64,000 nt of DNA from Trichoderma breve. Its lineage: Eukaryota > Ascomycota > Sordariomycetes > Hypocreales > Hypocreaceae. Location: contig NW_026611593.1 of assembly GCF_028502605.1 (NCBI RefSeq), forward strand, positions 186,001-250,000, given 5' to 3'. This document shows, one piece after another, positions 10,994 through 21,215 of the stretch. The notes beneath the pieces were generated by a model. That model was not told the origin of the DNA. It worked only from the letters and a program-made list of their open reading frames with translations, and did not search any database. A program made the position numbers and the translations under genes. Each line of letters begins with the position of its first letter. Positions within the stretch are counted from its first letter, which is position 1.

Positions 10994-12253
10994 ATGAATA
11001 AGCCTATGAGTTCATTGCTGCTTGCAGCTACTTTACTGGCTGGCGGCTCTATTGCCCAGCAAACTGTTTGGGGGCAATGCGGAGGTCAAGGATGGAGCGG
11101 CCCGACTAGTTGCGTTGCTGGATCTGCTTGTTCTACTCTCAACCCCTACTACGCTCAATGCATTCCTGGAGCCACTACCATGTCTACCACAACCAAGCCG
11201 ACCTCCGTTTCAGCATCAACGACCAGGGCGAGTGCAACATCGTCCGCTACTCCGCCACCTAGCTCTGGCCTCACCAGGTTTGCTGGAGTTAATATTGCCG
11301 GATTCGATTTTGGCTGTGGGACTGATGGAACCTGCGTCACTTCGAAGGTATACCCACCGCTGAAGAACTATGCTGGCACAAACAACTACCCTGATGGCGT
11401 TGGTCAAATGCAGCACTTTGTCAACGATGACAAGTTAACCATTTTCCGCCTCCCTGTGGGATGGCAGTACCTTGTGAACAATAACTTGGGTGGAACTCTG
11501 GATTCAAACAACTTTGGTAAATACGACCAGCTGGTTCAGGCTTGCCTCTCTCTGGGCGTATACTGCATTGTTGATATACACAACTATGCACGCTGGAATG
11601 GCGGGATTATTGGCCAAGGTGGGCCTACAAATGATCAGTTTACCAGTCTTTGGTCACAGTTGGCGCAGAAGTACGCCTCTCAGTCGAAGGTTTGGTTCGG
11701 AATCATGAACGAGCCACATGATGTGAATATTAACACATGGGCTACTACTGTTCAAGCTGTTGTCACTGCTATCCGCAATGCCGGCGCTACCTCACAGTTT
11801 ATTTCCTTGCCAGGAAATGATTGGCAATCTGCTGGAGCGTTTATTTCTGATGGAAGTGCAGCCGCCTTATCTCAGGTCAAGAACCCTGATGGTTCCACAA
11901 CCAATCTGATTTTCGATCTACATAAGTACCTGGATTCGGATAACTCTGGCACTCACGCTGATTGTGTCACAAACAACGTCAACGATGCTTTCTCACCTGT
12001 TGCCACTTGGCTCCGTCAAAACAACCGCCAGGCTATCCTGACTGAGACAGGCGGCGGTAACACTCAATCATGCATTCAATATCTTTGCCAACAGTTCCAA
12101 TACATAAATCAAAACTCCGATGTCTACCTTGGCTACGTGGGCTGGGGTGCAGGCTCATTCGATAGCACTTATATCCTTACAGAGACCCCGACAGGTAGCG
12201 GAAGCTCCTGGACTGATACGTCTCTTGTAAGCTCATGCATTTCCCGGAAATAG
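10994..12253 (+). CDS. cel5A: secreted endo-beta-1,4-glucanase, GH5 with CBM1 (Cel5A/EGII type)
   Basis: Endoglucanase that cuts internal beta-1,4 bonds of cellulose outside the cell. 419 aa in one uninterrupted frame. Domains in order: signal peptide (1-21, cleavage near SIAQ); CBM1 cellulose-binding module (about 22-58, [15 protein letters not shown], with its aromatic residues and paired cysteines); a Ser/Thr/Pro linker (about 60-92) likely O-glycosylated; and a GH5 catalytic domain (about 95-419). IMNEPHD places the acid/base at E240, and LTETGGG places the nucleophile at E351. Length and sequence nearly match Trichoderma reesei EGII (418 aa) as I recall it. This is the main evidence for the genus. 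Expected regulation is induction by cellulose/sophorose through XYR1 and repression by CRE1; candidate sites lie upstream. Confidence 0.97.
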   Translation: MNKPMSSLLLAATLLAGGSIAQQTVWGQCGGQGWSGPTSCVAGSACSTLNPYYAQCIPGATTMSTTTKPTSVSASTTRASATSSATPPPSSGLTRFAGVNIAGFDFGCGTDGTCVTSKVYPPLKNYAGTNNYPDGVGQMQHFVNDDKLTIFRLPVGWQYLVNNNLGGTLDSNNFGKYDQLVQACLSLGVYCIVDIHNYARWNGGIIGQGGPTNDQFTSLWSQLAQKYASQSKVWFGIMNEPHDVNINTWATTVQAVVTAIRNAGATSQFISLPGNDWQSAGAFISDGSAAALSQVKNPDGSTTNLIFDLHKYLDSDNSGTHADCVTNNVNDAFSPVATWLRQNNRQAILTETGGGNTQSCIQYLCQQFQYINQNSDVYLGYVGWGAGSFDSTYILTETPTGSGSSWTDTSLVSSCISRK

Positions 12254-13229
12254 CGTTGAAGCATTGAGTCCAGCCGCAAAAGCTTTTCCATTCTCGTTTA
12301 TTCTTCCGGTTGAACATAGTTGTTATTCTATGGTCTTTCTGTATTTATCATATTTTTCACATATTTTCGTCAATATCGTACACAATTTCTTGTCCAATAC
12401 TCCGCGGTGCTTATTTCAATTCTCATGCCGTGCCCTGCATTCTGCCACAATAACATCTAGGTATGTAACGACCAATGTGAGATGTCTGCTACACATGCAG
12501 AATCTGTATCACCGATGCGACCATTTCCTCCAAAAAATATTTCAGAGCCTTGGATTCCAATATAGAGCAAATGAGACTCATCACCGCAGTATAACCTGAC
12601 TCATTAGTGAAAAGAAGCTTCGATGACAAATAGTGAGCGGTAACGCTATCACAGCTCAGCAATCTAACAATCTTCTAACAATGCGAAGATGAACACTGCT
12701 ATCTATGCGTATTACTGATACCACGAAGAGTATTTCGTATCGTCCAAGAGTGAATATATTATTTCAACGTGACCATAAGAAATCGGGCAATTGATGGCTT
12801 ATTATGATCTTTCTTTTGCTTTTAATGCGCTATTAGTAAAGCTGGGCAGGCTTACCAACTTCGCTTCCAACTATCTAGATCTGTATGGGATTCTGATTTC
12901 TAATATGGCCGCCAATTGTCCTGAAGGAGTGTGGATAGTCTAACTGGTCTATCATTATATTACAATGATGAGCTCTGAGTCCCGGAGTGAAACACAAATA
13001 GAGTTCTTGTTACCGGGGTAAGCTGATGTCAAATGGACAGCAACTTTTTCCGAGCTCATAAAGGAGTCTAGCTAGATTAGTCACGCCATTTCTGCAGCTG
13101 CACTGCTTTGTGCCTCTGTATTTAAGTAGTTCGATATAATGCGAACAATGAATTCAGATTGAATCTCTATCTTTTATTGGATAAGCACTTAATAGACATA
13201 AGATTGGACAACAACGACTAATTGTCACA
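12254..13229. other. intergenic, no confident gene
   Basis: Cellulase 3' region, then AT-rich spacer leading to the SDR promoter. The open frame at 12264-12599 is T-rich and lacks any domain; I read it as untranslated sequence. Confidence 0.45.
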
Positions 13230-14421
13230 ATGTGGAGCGATACCTCTATTCCTGATCTTACCGGAAAAGTCGCGCTGGTGACGGGCGGAAAGTTGGTGAT
13301 CCACATGCTTCTGCCTTCTATAACGCCAAACTTACATTCTTGATTTAGTACTGGAATTGGTCTTCAAACAGTCAAACAGCTGGCATTGCATGGTGCCAAA
13401 GTGTATATGGGAGCCAGATCTGAATCTCGAGCAAAAGAAGCAATCGAGAGCATCCTTTCGGAAAACCATACCATTGGTCAAGACCATATAATATGGCTGC
13501 CATTGGATTTGTCGAAACTATTCAATATCGTGGAGGCTGCACAGTTGCTGTCATCTTGGGAAAAAAGATTAGATATCTTGAGTGCGCTCGCATTTCATTC
13601 CGTGTACCATAGTCCAACGCTGATAATCAGTGGTCTCCACAGTCAATAATGCCGGCATCGCAGCAGATGATTTCACTACGACCACAGAAGGCTTTGAGTC
13701 AACAATTGCTGTCAAGTAAGTGATTATTTCACCTATTAAATATTGCATTCATTTTGTTAATATTAGCATATATAGTCACATTGGTCATTTTGTACTCACT
13801 ACGAAACTTTTGCCGCTTCTCAAAGCCACTGCATCTCAAGCTGGCTCTGATGTCCGCGTCGTGACAGTGAGTTTCCTAGTCGACTAATATTATGAAAACA
13901 TTTGCTAAGCACACGATACTCAGATTAGCTCTTCTGCTGAGAGATTTGCACCTAAACATAATGTTTTCGCAACAATCAAAGATCTTAGCGATCCTGGAAC
14001 GACCAACCCGAACGGTTATACTTCACGAACGGTTATCTTCAGTCGCTATGGTGCTAGTAAATTAGCGAACATTCTTTTTACAGGGGAATTGCAGAGACGA
14101 CTGGATCAAGAAGACGTTAAAATTATTGCACTGGCACTCGACCCCGGCCCAGTTGCTACCGATGGTGGTATGGGAGTCTTTCCTAGCTTTCTGAAACCGG
14201 TCTTAAAATTAGTGATAAAAAGCCCCGAAAAGGGTGCTCTAAATCAACTTTTTTGCGCAACTGCAAAGGAAGTTATAGACGAGCCAAAGACATACAAAGG
14301 TAAGTTCTTGACCGCACCGGGGAAGATAAGCGCTGGATCGGAAAGATCGCGCGACAATGAGCTGGCTCAATCTTTGTGGCGGATTACAGAGGAGGCTTTA
14401 AAGAATGTTGGAGTATCATAA
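13230..14421 (+). CDS. short-chain dehydrogenase/reductase (retinol dehydrogenase/WWOX-like)
   Basis: NAD(P)-dependent oxidoreductase acting on a hydroxyl or carbonyl group of a small, probably lipophilic substrate. Five exons (13230-13291, 13349-13581, 13643-13715, 13776-13866, 13924-14421) give 318 aa. Seen after splicing: cofactor motif TGGNTGIG (the first intron splits it), NNAG, a serine-rich ISSSAER strand, and the catalytic YGASK. All classical SDR residues are therefore intact. Downstream, LDPGPVAT matches the PG motif of the family. The gene is convergent with the next SDR gene, 238 bp apart. Substrate unknown. Confidence 0.9.
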
Positions 14422-14659
14422 TCGGCTGGCAGCGAACACTTAGGGCGACATTTACATTACTCCTAATATAATTTTGAGATTGCTACCGGCATAGATCCGG
14501 CATCGGATACTTCCCGAATACATTGTGGCAATCCCCTTTGAAGGAAATCATCAGGGTGGAGATCCAACCTCTAACGTGCTAATCTTTCATCACTGTTTCA
14601 CTCTCGACTCTATATCGCGACTTCACTATCTTCACTATGCTTACAGCTTGTTATATCTA

Positions 14660-15505
14660 TCAATCTTGGCTTGGGACACCCAGCTGCATAGTAACACTAT
14701 CATGTACAATTTCTTCAGAGAAAGCAACATATCCTCTTCCTTTGACAAATGTTGCGTTCCACGGCCCTTGGGTCTTTTTCTTTGCCAGCTCGGTATAGAA
14801 GGCGGCATGAGCCGGGCCATCAATGGCACCATACACTGGATCTCCGTCAAGTTTCCGCTCATCAGCGAAGTAAAATCTGCATTGGTGTCATCAATTAGGA
14901 TCATATCACTTAGTTGCCTGATTGAACTCACTTGTAACCAAATTCTTTATTATCTTCTGCCAAATAATGCATCAAATGTGCTGCCCCAGCTTTCCCAACT
15001 CCTTGGGATAGTAGGGGTCGCACAACCATGAACGGGAGTTTGTTGCCTGTATAGATGAAAGTTCGAGATGACTCTGGTGGAAGAGTAGCAAACGACTTTG
15101 TAGCCAAATGTGCCGCGACATATGCAGACACAATGTTGATATTGTCATCACTATGGAAGGCTGCAATTTGTTGCTCCAATGAGCTTGCAGGATTCAGACT
15201 AAATGAAGATGCTACAAAATTTTACGCATCATTAAGTATCGCATGATTCACAAAAAAAGGGAGGAGAACGAACCATTGTAGACTACCACGCTCGGGTGGC
15301 CAAGTTCGCTTATGACTTTGGTGAATACTCCTTCAATTGAGGAAGGATCCGAAAAGTCTGCCTGCAACTGGAGATACTCCGGCTTCACCTCTTTTTTCGA
15401 TCGTGAGACTACCGCCACTTTGTAGCCTTGTGCTGCAAACGCTTCAGCAACGTCGGTTCCAACTCTGGGCCCGTAGCCCAGAATCAGAGTCACTTCTTGA
15501 GCCAT
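14660..15505 (-). CDS. SDR-fold protein lacking the catalytic tyrosine
   Basis: Rossmann-fold protein of the SDR superfamily, 242 aa from three exons (15505-15274, 15211-14932, 14876-14660). Seen: the N-terminal dinucleotide fold (LILGYGPRVGTDVAEAFAA) and a second strand ending in VVSRS. The usual NNAG is VYNAS here. At the active site the sequence reads SQGVGKAGAAHLM: the lysine is kept, but the position four residues before it, normally Tyr, is Gln. The usual catalytic serine strand reads TFIYTGN. It may therefore bind cofactor without classical chemistry, or use another acid. ATG at 15505 (MAQEV) was chosen over an upstream hydrophobic extension. It is convergent with the intact SDR, so the two may be co-regulated. 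Confidence 0.8.
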
Positions 15506-15864
15506 ACTAGAAGAAAGAGTTCCCTTAAAAACTGTCAAAAAAAAGATGGTCGCCTTGCAAACTGACCCCACTAGAATCTGCAAAACTGCAGCTGGATAGT
15601 ATACTTCTTATATAGATGAATCGCGCCGTCAATAAAGCCAATCAACGTTCCATACATACTCTTTGCTCACTGATCTTCAATTATTGTGCGAACATTGTGG
15701 CGCGTACTTACACTCCTCGGAAATAGTTGCCAGCATTTTGTAAGCCTGCTCGCCCCACTCCATGGCAGGGAGACGCTTTTCTGCCCACGCGAGTTTAATA
15801 CTTCCTCTTCATTACCTTATACTCTATCGCCCCTCATGAATGGTGACAGGAATTCTGTTGAGAG

Positions 15865-15979
15865 TTTCCCAACTTCACGTAACACATGGATCAGTGGTCA
15901 CAAAAATTCCGAAAATTTCCTAACTTCACGTAACGCGTGGATGAATGTTTCGTGAAAAGTTTCCCATTTTGACGTAACA
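15865..15979. repeat. three imperfect repeats around CACGTAAC/GACGTAAC upstream of the NmrA-like gene
   Basis: The core ACGTAAC recurs starting at 15877, 15928 and 15972, in the same orientation and 44-51 bp apart. The first two copies share a longer block, AACTTCACGTAAC, preceded by TTTCC and followed by GCGTGGAT/ACATGGAT. The third keeps TTTCCCATTTTGACGTAACAC. They lie 165-270 bp upstream of the ATG at 16145, where activator sites would sit. The core resembles bZIP (TGACGTAA) or bHLH (CACGTG-like) targets. No binding factor is assigned. Confidence 0.6.
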
Positions 15980-16144
15980 CTAGCAATGAATCTCACAATG
16001 AATGTGAAGAATCATCATGGTCGTGTCCTCCGTCGCGAGTTATATAATGGGAGGACATCTATCGAACTTGGCTTTCGACTTTCTTCGAGACTATCAAGCC
16101 ATCACCTCTTAAAAAGCAAAACTAAATAAAACATCCATTTCACT

Positions 16145-17095
16145 ATGGTTTTCACCAAACTCATTATTGCTGGAAGCACCGGCTGGGTGGCGGATCATGC
16201 CATCCGCGCCATCTTGGCATCTACAAAGCCGAAGTTCGACGTTACCATCTTGACCCGAGCCGACAGCGGCAAAGAAGTACCATCCAGGCCAGGCGCAAAC
16301 CTCATTGCGGTTGACTACAACAACCACGATCAACTTGTGAAAATCTTCACCGGAGCCGATGCAATTCTCTCCTTCATTTCTGGACCTCCGTCCAAAATTA
16401 TTGATAAGCAGCTGCTAAAGGCCGCGCAAGAGGCTGGCGTCCGACGCATTTTCCCGTCGGAGTACACTCTCGATATTTTGCACCCAGACGCAGCTACTCT
16501 TTTGACTGAAGGTGGAAACTGGCCCGAAGACAGCTCACCCGTGCTCACGGCCCGCAAGTTTGTCTCTCTGGCTCAAGAAGGCGGACCTACAAGTTTCACG
16601 ACTCTGATTCCAGCTGCATTCATGGACGGGTGGCTTGAGGGAGCTTTTGGCTCGTTTGACCCTAAGAATCGTAAAGTTTCTGTCGTTGACAGTGGGGATT
16701 TCCCTTTCTCAGGTTGTACGCTCCCTTATCTCGGAGCTGCCATCGTCGCAGTTCTCCAAATGGACGAAGAGAAAACCAAGAATAAACGCATTCGCATTAG
16801 CGAGATTCGTACTACTATGAACGAAATCACGGAAACCTACGAGGAGGTCTTGGGTACCAAGTTTGAGAAGACGCACGTTACTTCTCAAGAGCTCCTTGAT
16901 CAACGCAATGCAAACCTCGCAGCTGGTAATCCTTTCGCTGCACTCTTCGTTACCATTCTTATTGGTGCTTTTAATGGATGTGGAGCGGCCGACCTAGTTG
17001 ATGGTTTGGGTTTTGATGGTGATGGCTATTTGACGTTGAAGAAGAAGACGCTCAAGGAGATGACCATTGAGGCTTTACAGAAGATTGGCGCATAA
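16145..17095 (+). CDS. NmrA-like/isoflavone reductase-like NAD(P)-binding protein
   Basis: 316 aa, single exon, atypical SDR of the NmrA/isoflavone-reductase group. Members are either NAD(P)H-dependent reductases of phenolic or secondary metabolites or redox-sensing regulators. Seen: N-terminal LIIAGSTGWVADHAI (glycine-rich loop with Ala in the third Gly position), an acidic-to-basic switch after the second strand (ILTRADS), IFPSEYTLD in the usual active-site region, and a C-terminal hydrophobic helix before GCGAADLVDG. The Kozak context (cactATGg) is good. Three repeated elements lie in its promoter. Neighbouring oxidoreductases suggest an enzyme role rather than the nitrogen regulator NmrA itself. 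Confidence 0.88.
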   Translation: MVFTKLIIAGSTGWVADHAIRAILASTKPKFDVTILTRADSGKEVPSRPGANLIAVDYNNHDQLVKIFTGADAILSFISGPPSKIIDKQLLKAAQEAGVRRIFPSEYTLDILHPDAATLLTEGGNWPEDSSPVLTARKFVSLAQEGGPTSFTTLIPAAFMDGWLEGAFGSFDPKNRKVSVVDSGDFPFSGCTLPYLGAAIVAVLQMDEEKTKNKRIRISEIRTTMNEITETYEEVLGTKFEKTHVTSQELLDQRNANLAAGNPFAALFVTILIGAFNGCGAADLVDGLGFDGDGYLTLKKKTLKEMTIEALQKIGA

Positions 17096-17950
17096 GACGG
17101 GTTCTGTTGTTCTGGTCCGTGATGAAGTTTGAACGGAGGAAAACTGTGAAGCTGGGTTTGAGAGGTTGTATATTTGGACGCCAATAGCATAAATTAGCAT
17201 ATCTTAAGGTATCGTATAAATGATGTTTTGGTAATACGGCTACCTACGAGTCAAATATGTGTTCATGTCGTACTTGTGGTATAATTGTGATCCGACCTCG
17301 AGAGCATTCTTGCCCAGATCCGAAATTTAACCTATTTCCCCTTGTTATACTCCTGGAAGTAAAGGACGGATGGACATTCTCTGCTTCGCCTACTTGTATC
17401 GTCTGGTAACATTTGTTCGCAGACCGAGAGAAACAATTAATGCTCCGTGCGAAAGGCCAAGGCTAACTGAGAAACTGGCGGATACCTTGACAAACAACGA
17501 TAAATTGCTGAGACTCAAAATTTGTGCGATCATCTCTGATGTCTCTCTCCGGTAGATACACATCTTTGCACACCGCTTCAGCGGAAGAAATCATTACGCC
17601 ACTCATGTTCTACCCAAACTATATGGATAGTACTACCATTGGAATCGGTGCCACCTTGTCTTTAGATGCTTCGTAGCTCCGTGCTTACTCCGTCTAAATG
17701 CCGGGCAATTAGTAAGCCCTCTAAATCCGTCGAAAGGGCGGATTGCAAATAGTCGCAACCGACAGTCTCTTAACCGACCACGCAAGCCAATCTCGAACAC
17801 AGGCTTCCCTTACTCTTTCCTAGATTCCTAGCTATAAACTCAGGATTCAAAAAGCCTACGCCAAAGACTCTCGTAGTAGTCTTTCGGCGCGAGAGACTTA
17901 CCACGGGAAATAGTGTCGACAAGTGGCACGAGTCATAGTGGTTATCCCAG
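17096..17950. other. intergenic, no confident gene
   Basis: 3' region of the NmrA-like gene and promoter of the Zn2Cys6 regulator. No repeat or ORF of note. Confidence 0.45.
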
Positions 17951-19713
17951 ATGGGTATTAAAGGGTGCTGGACATGTCGGGGTAAGACTCTTTGAGTAGT
18001 TTGCTCAATTTGGAAGCTGAAGTATTTCTTCTAGCCCGCAAGGTTCGGTGCGACTTGCAAAAGCCTACATGCACCAATTGTGCTAAGGCATTGCAGCCGT
18101 GCAAAGGCTATGGCATGCAATTGTCTTGGCCTCGAGAGGGCAACAAGCGGCGGGCTTTAGTCAACCGCGACACAGCAGGGCTAGCAAAATTATCACAGCA
18201 ATACCGGGGACGAGGCGTGATGTTTTTGAACGCGTTCGCTTCTGATGTGGCATTAGCTGACGCGCTTCAAGAAAATCGCGAGCTCGGTACGTAACTTTGA
18301 CTGCTGCACGCTCATCCGAGTTATCTCACTAACGTAGGATGCGTAGCTCATTATTTACATACTTTGCGTGTGCCACACTTACCAATCCTCTCACAGTCTC
18401 TGCTCTGGGAAGATTACCAACTGCTCGACTATTGTGGGTGATCAAGCCTCAATGAAACGTTACGCCGCTTAACTCTGCTCTAACAGTCAAGGAAACGAAA
18501 ACGCGAATATTGGCACCCGTCATTGACGAGTCACTGGCCCATTTCATTATGAGAATGGCAATAAATAATGATGGTTCATCAGACAATCCAGTGATGGAAG
18601 GTATATTTGCATTGTCTTCTCTGCTACTTCTAGGGCCTTCAAAGAGCCAGAGCCATAAGTCTCGCCTCATCTCAATGTTACAGAAGAATGTAACTAGGAT
18701 GGACAGAGAAGGTATCCTTCAAAATCTTATTGCCACTATGCTTCTATATCAATGTGAAGTATATACACTCTCGCCCCCGATTATTACAGATGTGGAATTT
18801 GACTGTTTTAGGTTTGCAACACTGCCGAGCCAGGAGGACTATGGCGGTTTTATCTTTGTGGAGCGAAGAAAATTATCTCTGCCGCTTCCGAATCGGTTAC
18901 ATTATATCAACATGATTGTGCCGTATTGATGGACTGGATCTATTACCATGAAGTCATGTCCGAATTCAGCCTTCACCATTGGGCAGAGCTAAGCACCGTT
19001 GATGGTTTTTGTAAAGGGCCTCTGGCGATACGGCCCACCAATAATATAATCGACGACCCCATAGTAAGGCACCTGACTTGTCACATAACGGCGCATGGAT
19101 GTTAAGTTAAATTTGGTGGTAGGCTGTTGATCGAATTACTTGTCCCATGGATGTTCTTCACCTTGTCAAAAACGTTTGTAAGAGACCATCGACTTATGCA
19201 AGCGCCGATTTGCCATATAACAACACGGATATGGAGCGACTCCAGCAATTCCGACAAAACATCTATGGAATCATAGGAGAATATGGAACTTTTCACGAAC
19301 ACTTGGAGTCATTGTTGAACAGGCAAGACATGCTGAGCTGTCTTTATCAATATGCTGCATTAATTTATCTCAACCGCACGGTATCCAATGTCTCCACATC
19401 CTCTTTTTCGCATCGAAGACTAGTGAGAGAGGGTATACTGTTGTTGAAAAACCTTGGGTATTGCGAGAGTGCATGGCCGCTGTTTATCATAGCCTGCGAA
19501 GCCAATGAAGATTCACAGCGTCTCCAGATACTGTCTATTCTTGCTGACGCAAACCAAGAAATAGAGCATCGATCCAATCATATTCCTCTAATGCAGCAGA
19601 TGATTGAAGCCATTTGGAACCAGAATGATCTAGCTATTGAGAACAACGTGGGATATAGCAAGATTCTCGATGCTGTGGTCTCAACAGCACCGTCGCTGCC
19701 ACTTTTCGCTTGA
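17951..19713 (+). CDS. Zn(II)2Cys6 transcription factor with fungal_trans_2-type domain
   Basis: Nuclear DNA-binding regulator. Six exons (17951-17981, 18035-18286, 18338-18433, 18487-18758, 18812-19063, 19123-19713) sum to 1494 nt, giving 497 aa. The zinc cluster is at the extreme N-terminus: C6, C9, C16, C23, C26, C33 (CWTCRARKVRC, then CTNCAKALQPC). The first intron lies right after CWTCR. The rest (LLWEDYQLLDYF, then a long helical region through LLYQCEVCNTAEPGG) matches the arrangement of fungal_trans_2 proteins. The third intron needs donor GTGGGT at 18434. A donor four bases later breaks the frame. It is convergent with the flavin monooxygenase, 98 bp apart, so it is a candidate local regulator of the redox genes at 13-27 kb. 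Confidence 0.88.
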
Positions 19714-19811
19714 GAGGCATGATACCAAAGGATTACGAATATCTGTATTTAGCTAAAAATAAAAAGAAATCCCTCATACATTTCTTTCAATTGTAATCAA
19801 TGCCTGACTAT

Positions 19812-21215
19812 TTACACCTTTGTCCTCCAATCCTCTTCGTAGTAGAATCCGAGCTCTTCAAGACTAGTCGCTTTGTAACCATCCTTTTCAAACTTGAGCT
19901 TAGCCTGGGGAAAGTTGTGCTTTTGCCAAAAAGAAATGTCATTGCAAAATGGTGGCTCTTTGCCTTTTTGGTGTGACTTCATCACCCAATCGTAAAGTTC
20001 ATTGATGTATACACCATCAGATGATGATGTACGAAATATGTGCAGCTGCTCGCCTTCATCTTCGTAAAGCTTCTTGGCCCATTCTCGCATTTTGTCTTTT
20101 GAGGGGAGCTGAATATTGTTGGACCATACAGCAGAAAACACAGCAGCTTGTGCCTCAGAAAGTGGCCAGGGCGCAGTTTTCACATTGAGTGCTGGGAAAA
20201 CTAGCGTTGGGTGATCAATGCAGAATATATGCTTGTAAAGTCCATGTACGCCGCCGCCAGTCGTGATTAGCTTCTTATTTAGATCACGAAGAAAGGGATA
20301 GTCGTATAAGAATCCTGTGCAGAAGATCACAGCATCAATCTGGGTCTCTATTCTCCCATCCTTGAATCGGATTCCTCTTTGATCGACAAGAAATTCTTCG
20401 ATTTCTGGAACTTCTTCACAAGCCATATAGGCTAGTCGTGGTTGAGGCGTTGGTGATCTCACGGAGACCATGGTTTTTTGATGTGATACTCGATTGATTT
20501 GGAGGGCGATATCGGTACCCGAGGCTCCGTTGCCCACGACTATGGTCTTCTTATCTTTGAAGGAAGTGGGCGAACGATAGTCGCGGGAGTGCGATATGAC
20601 AGACGGATATGCTTCCATGAATTCCTTGATGTTTTTAACGTCTGGAATAAATGGGACCGAGTAGTGTCCCGTTGCAACAACTACTGCGTCGTACGTATCT
20701 CGTATGATCTGGTTATCGTGCGCAGATATTGCCTCTATTGCCCAAGTGGTCCTGGTTCCTTCGCAAAGAGGTTCCAGCTGTCTTACTTCAACACCAAATT
20801 TGATTAGGCCCATCACCTCCTGGGCGTATGTAAGTAGATAGCCTTGGATGGTCTCGCGTGAAGGGAACAATAAAGTTCCTTGAGGGAAATGCTGATCAGA
20901 GAATTGCATCATCGGTACGGGGATGTTGGCGTAAAGTTGGTCATAAATCGGTGACAGTGTTCTTGAGCTATCGCCGATGAAATTGTTCGTTAAATTGAGT
21001 CTATCATCTTTCGGGATTGTGGTGGATTGAAGTGAATGTTTTGAAAAGTTCCATATGCCTCCAGTTTCTCTCTGTTGTTCAAATATGACGATAGAATCGA
21101 AGGAGTTTTGTGCTCTTAGATATTTCGCAGCAGAAAGGCCGCTAGGTCCGGCGCCTATAATCGCTATCTTTTTCACATGAAACTGTGGCACCGCTGATGG
21201 CGACATCTTTGACAT
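19812..21215 (-). CDS. flavin-containing monooxygenase (FMO-like)
   Basis: FAD/NADPH-dependent monooxygenase that oxygenates N, S or carbonyl groups of small molecules. 467 aa, single exon. Seen: the FAD-binding GAGPSG (residues 21-26); ETGGIWNF, typical of the FMO/Baeyer-Villiger class; VVVATGHYSVP; YPSVISHSRDY, a variant of the FMO signature FxGxxxHxxxY with Tyr and Ser in the first two conserved positions; and a second dinucleotide motif VVGNGASG. No membrane anchor is visible. ATG at 21215 was used; a second in-frame ATG lies three codons in. With nearby alpha/beta hydrolases and SDRs, ketone oxidation followed by ester cleavage is conceivable but is inference. Confidence 0.92.
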   Translation of the reverse strand: MSKMSPSAVPQFHVKKIAIIGAGPSGLSAAKYLRAQNSFDSIVIFEQQRETGGIWNFSKHSLQSTTIPKDDRLNLTNNFIGDSSRTLSPIYDQLYANIPVPMMQFSDQHFPQGTLLFPSRETIQGYLLTYAQEVMGLIKFGVEVRQLEPLCEGTRTTWAIEAISAHDNQIIRDTYDAVVVATGHYSVPFIPDVKNIKEFMEAYPSVISHSRDYRSPTSFKDKKTIVVGNGASGTDIALQINRVSHQKTMVSVRSPTPQPRLAYMACEEVPEIEEFLVDQRGIRFKDGRIETQIDAVIFCTGFLYDYPFLRDLNKKLITTGGGVHGLYKHIFCIDHPTLVFPALNVKTAPWPLSEAQAAVFSAVWSNNIQLPSKDKMREWAKKLYEDEGEQLHIFRTSSSDGVYINELYDWVMKSHQKGKEPPFCNDISFWQKHNFPQAKLKFEKDGYKATSLEELGFYYEEDWRTKV

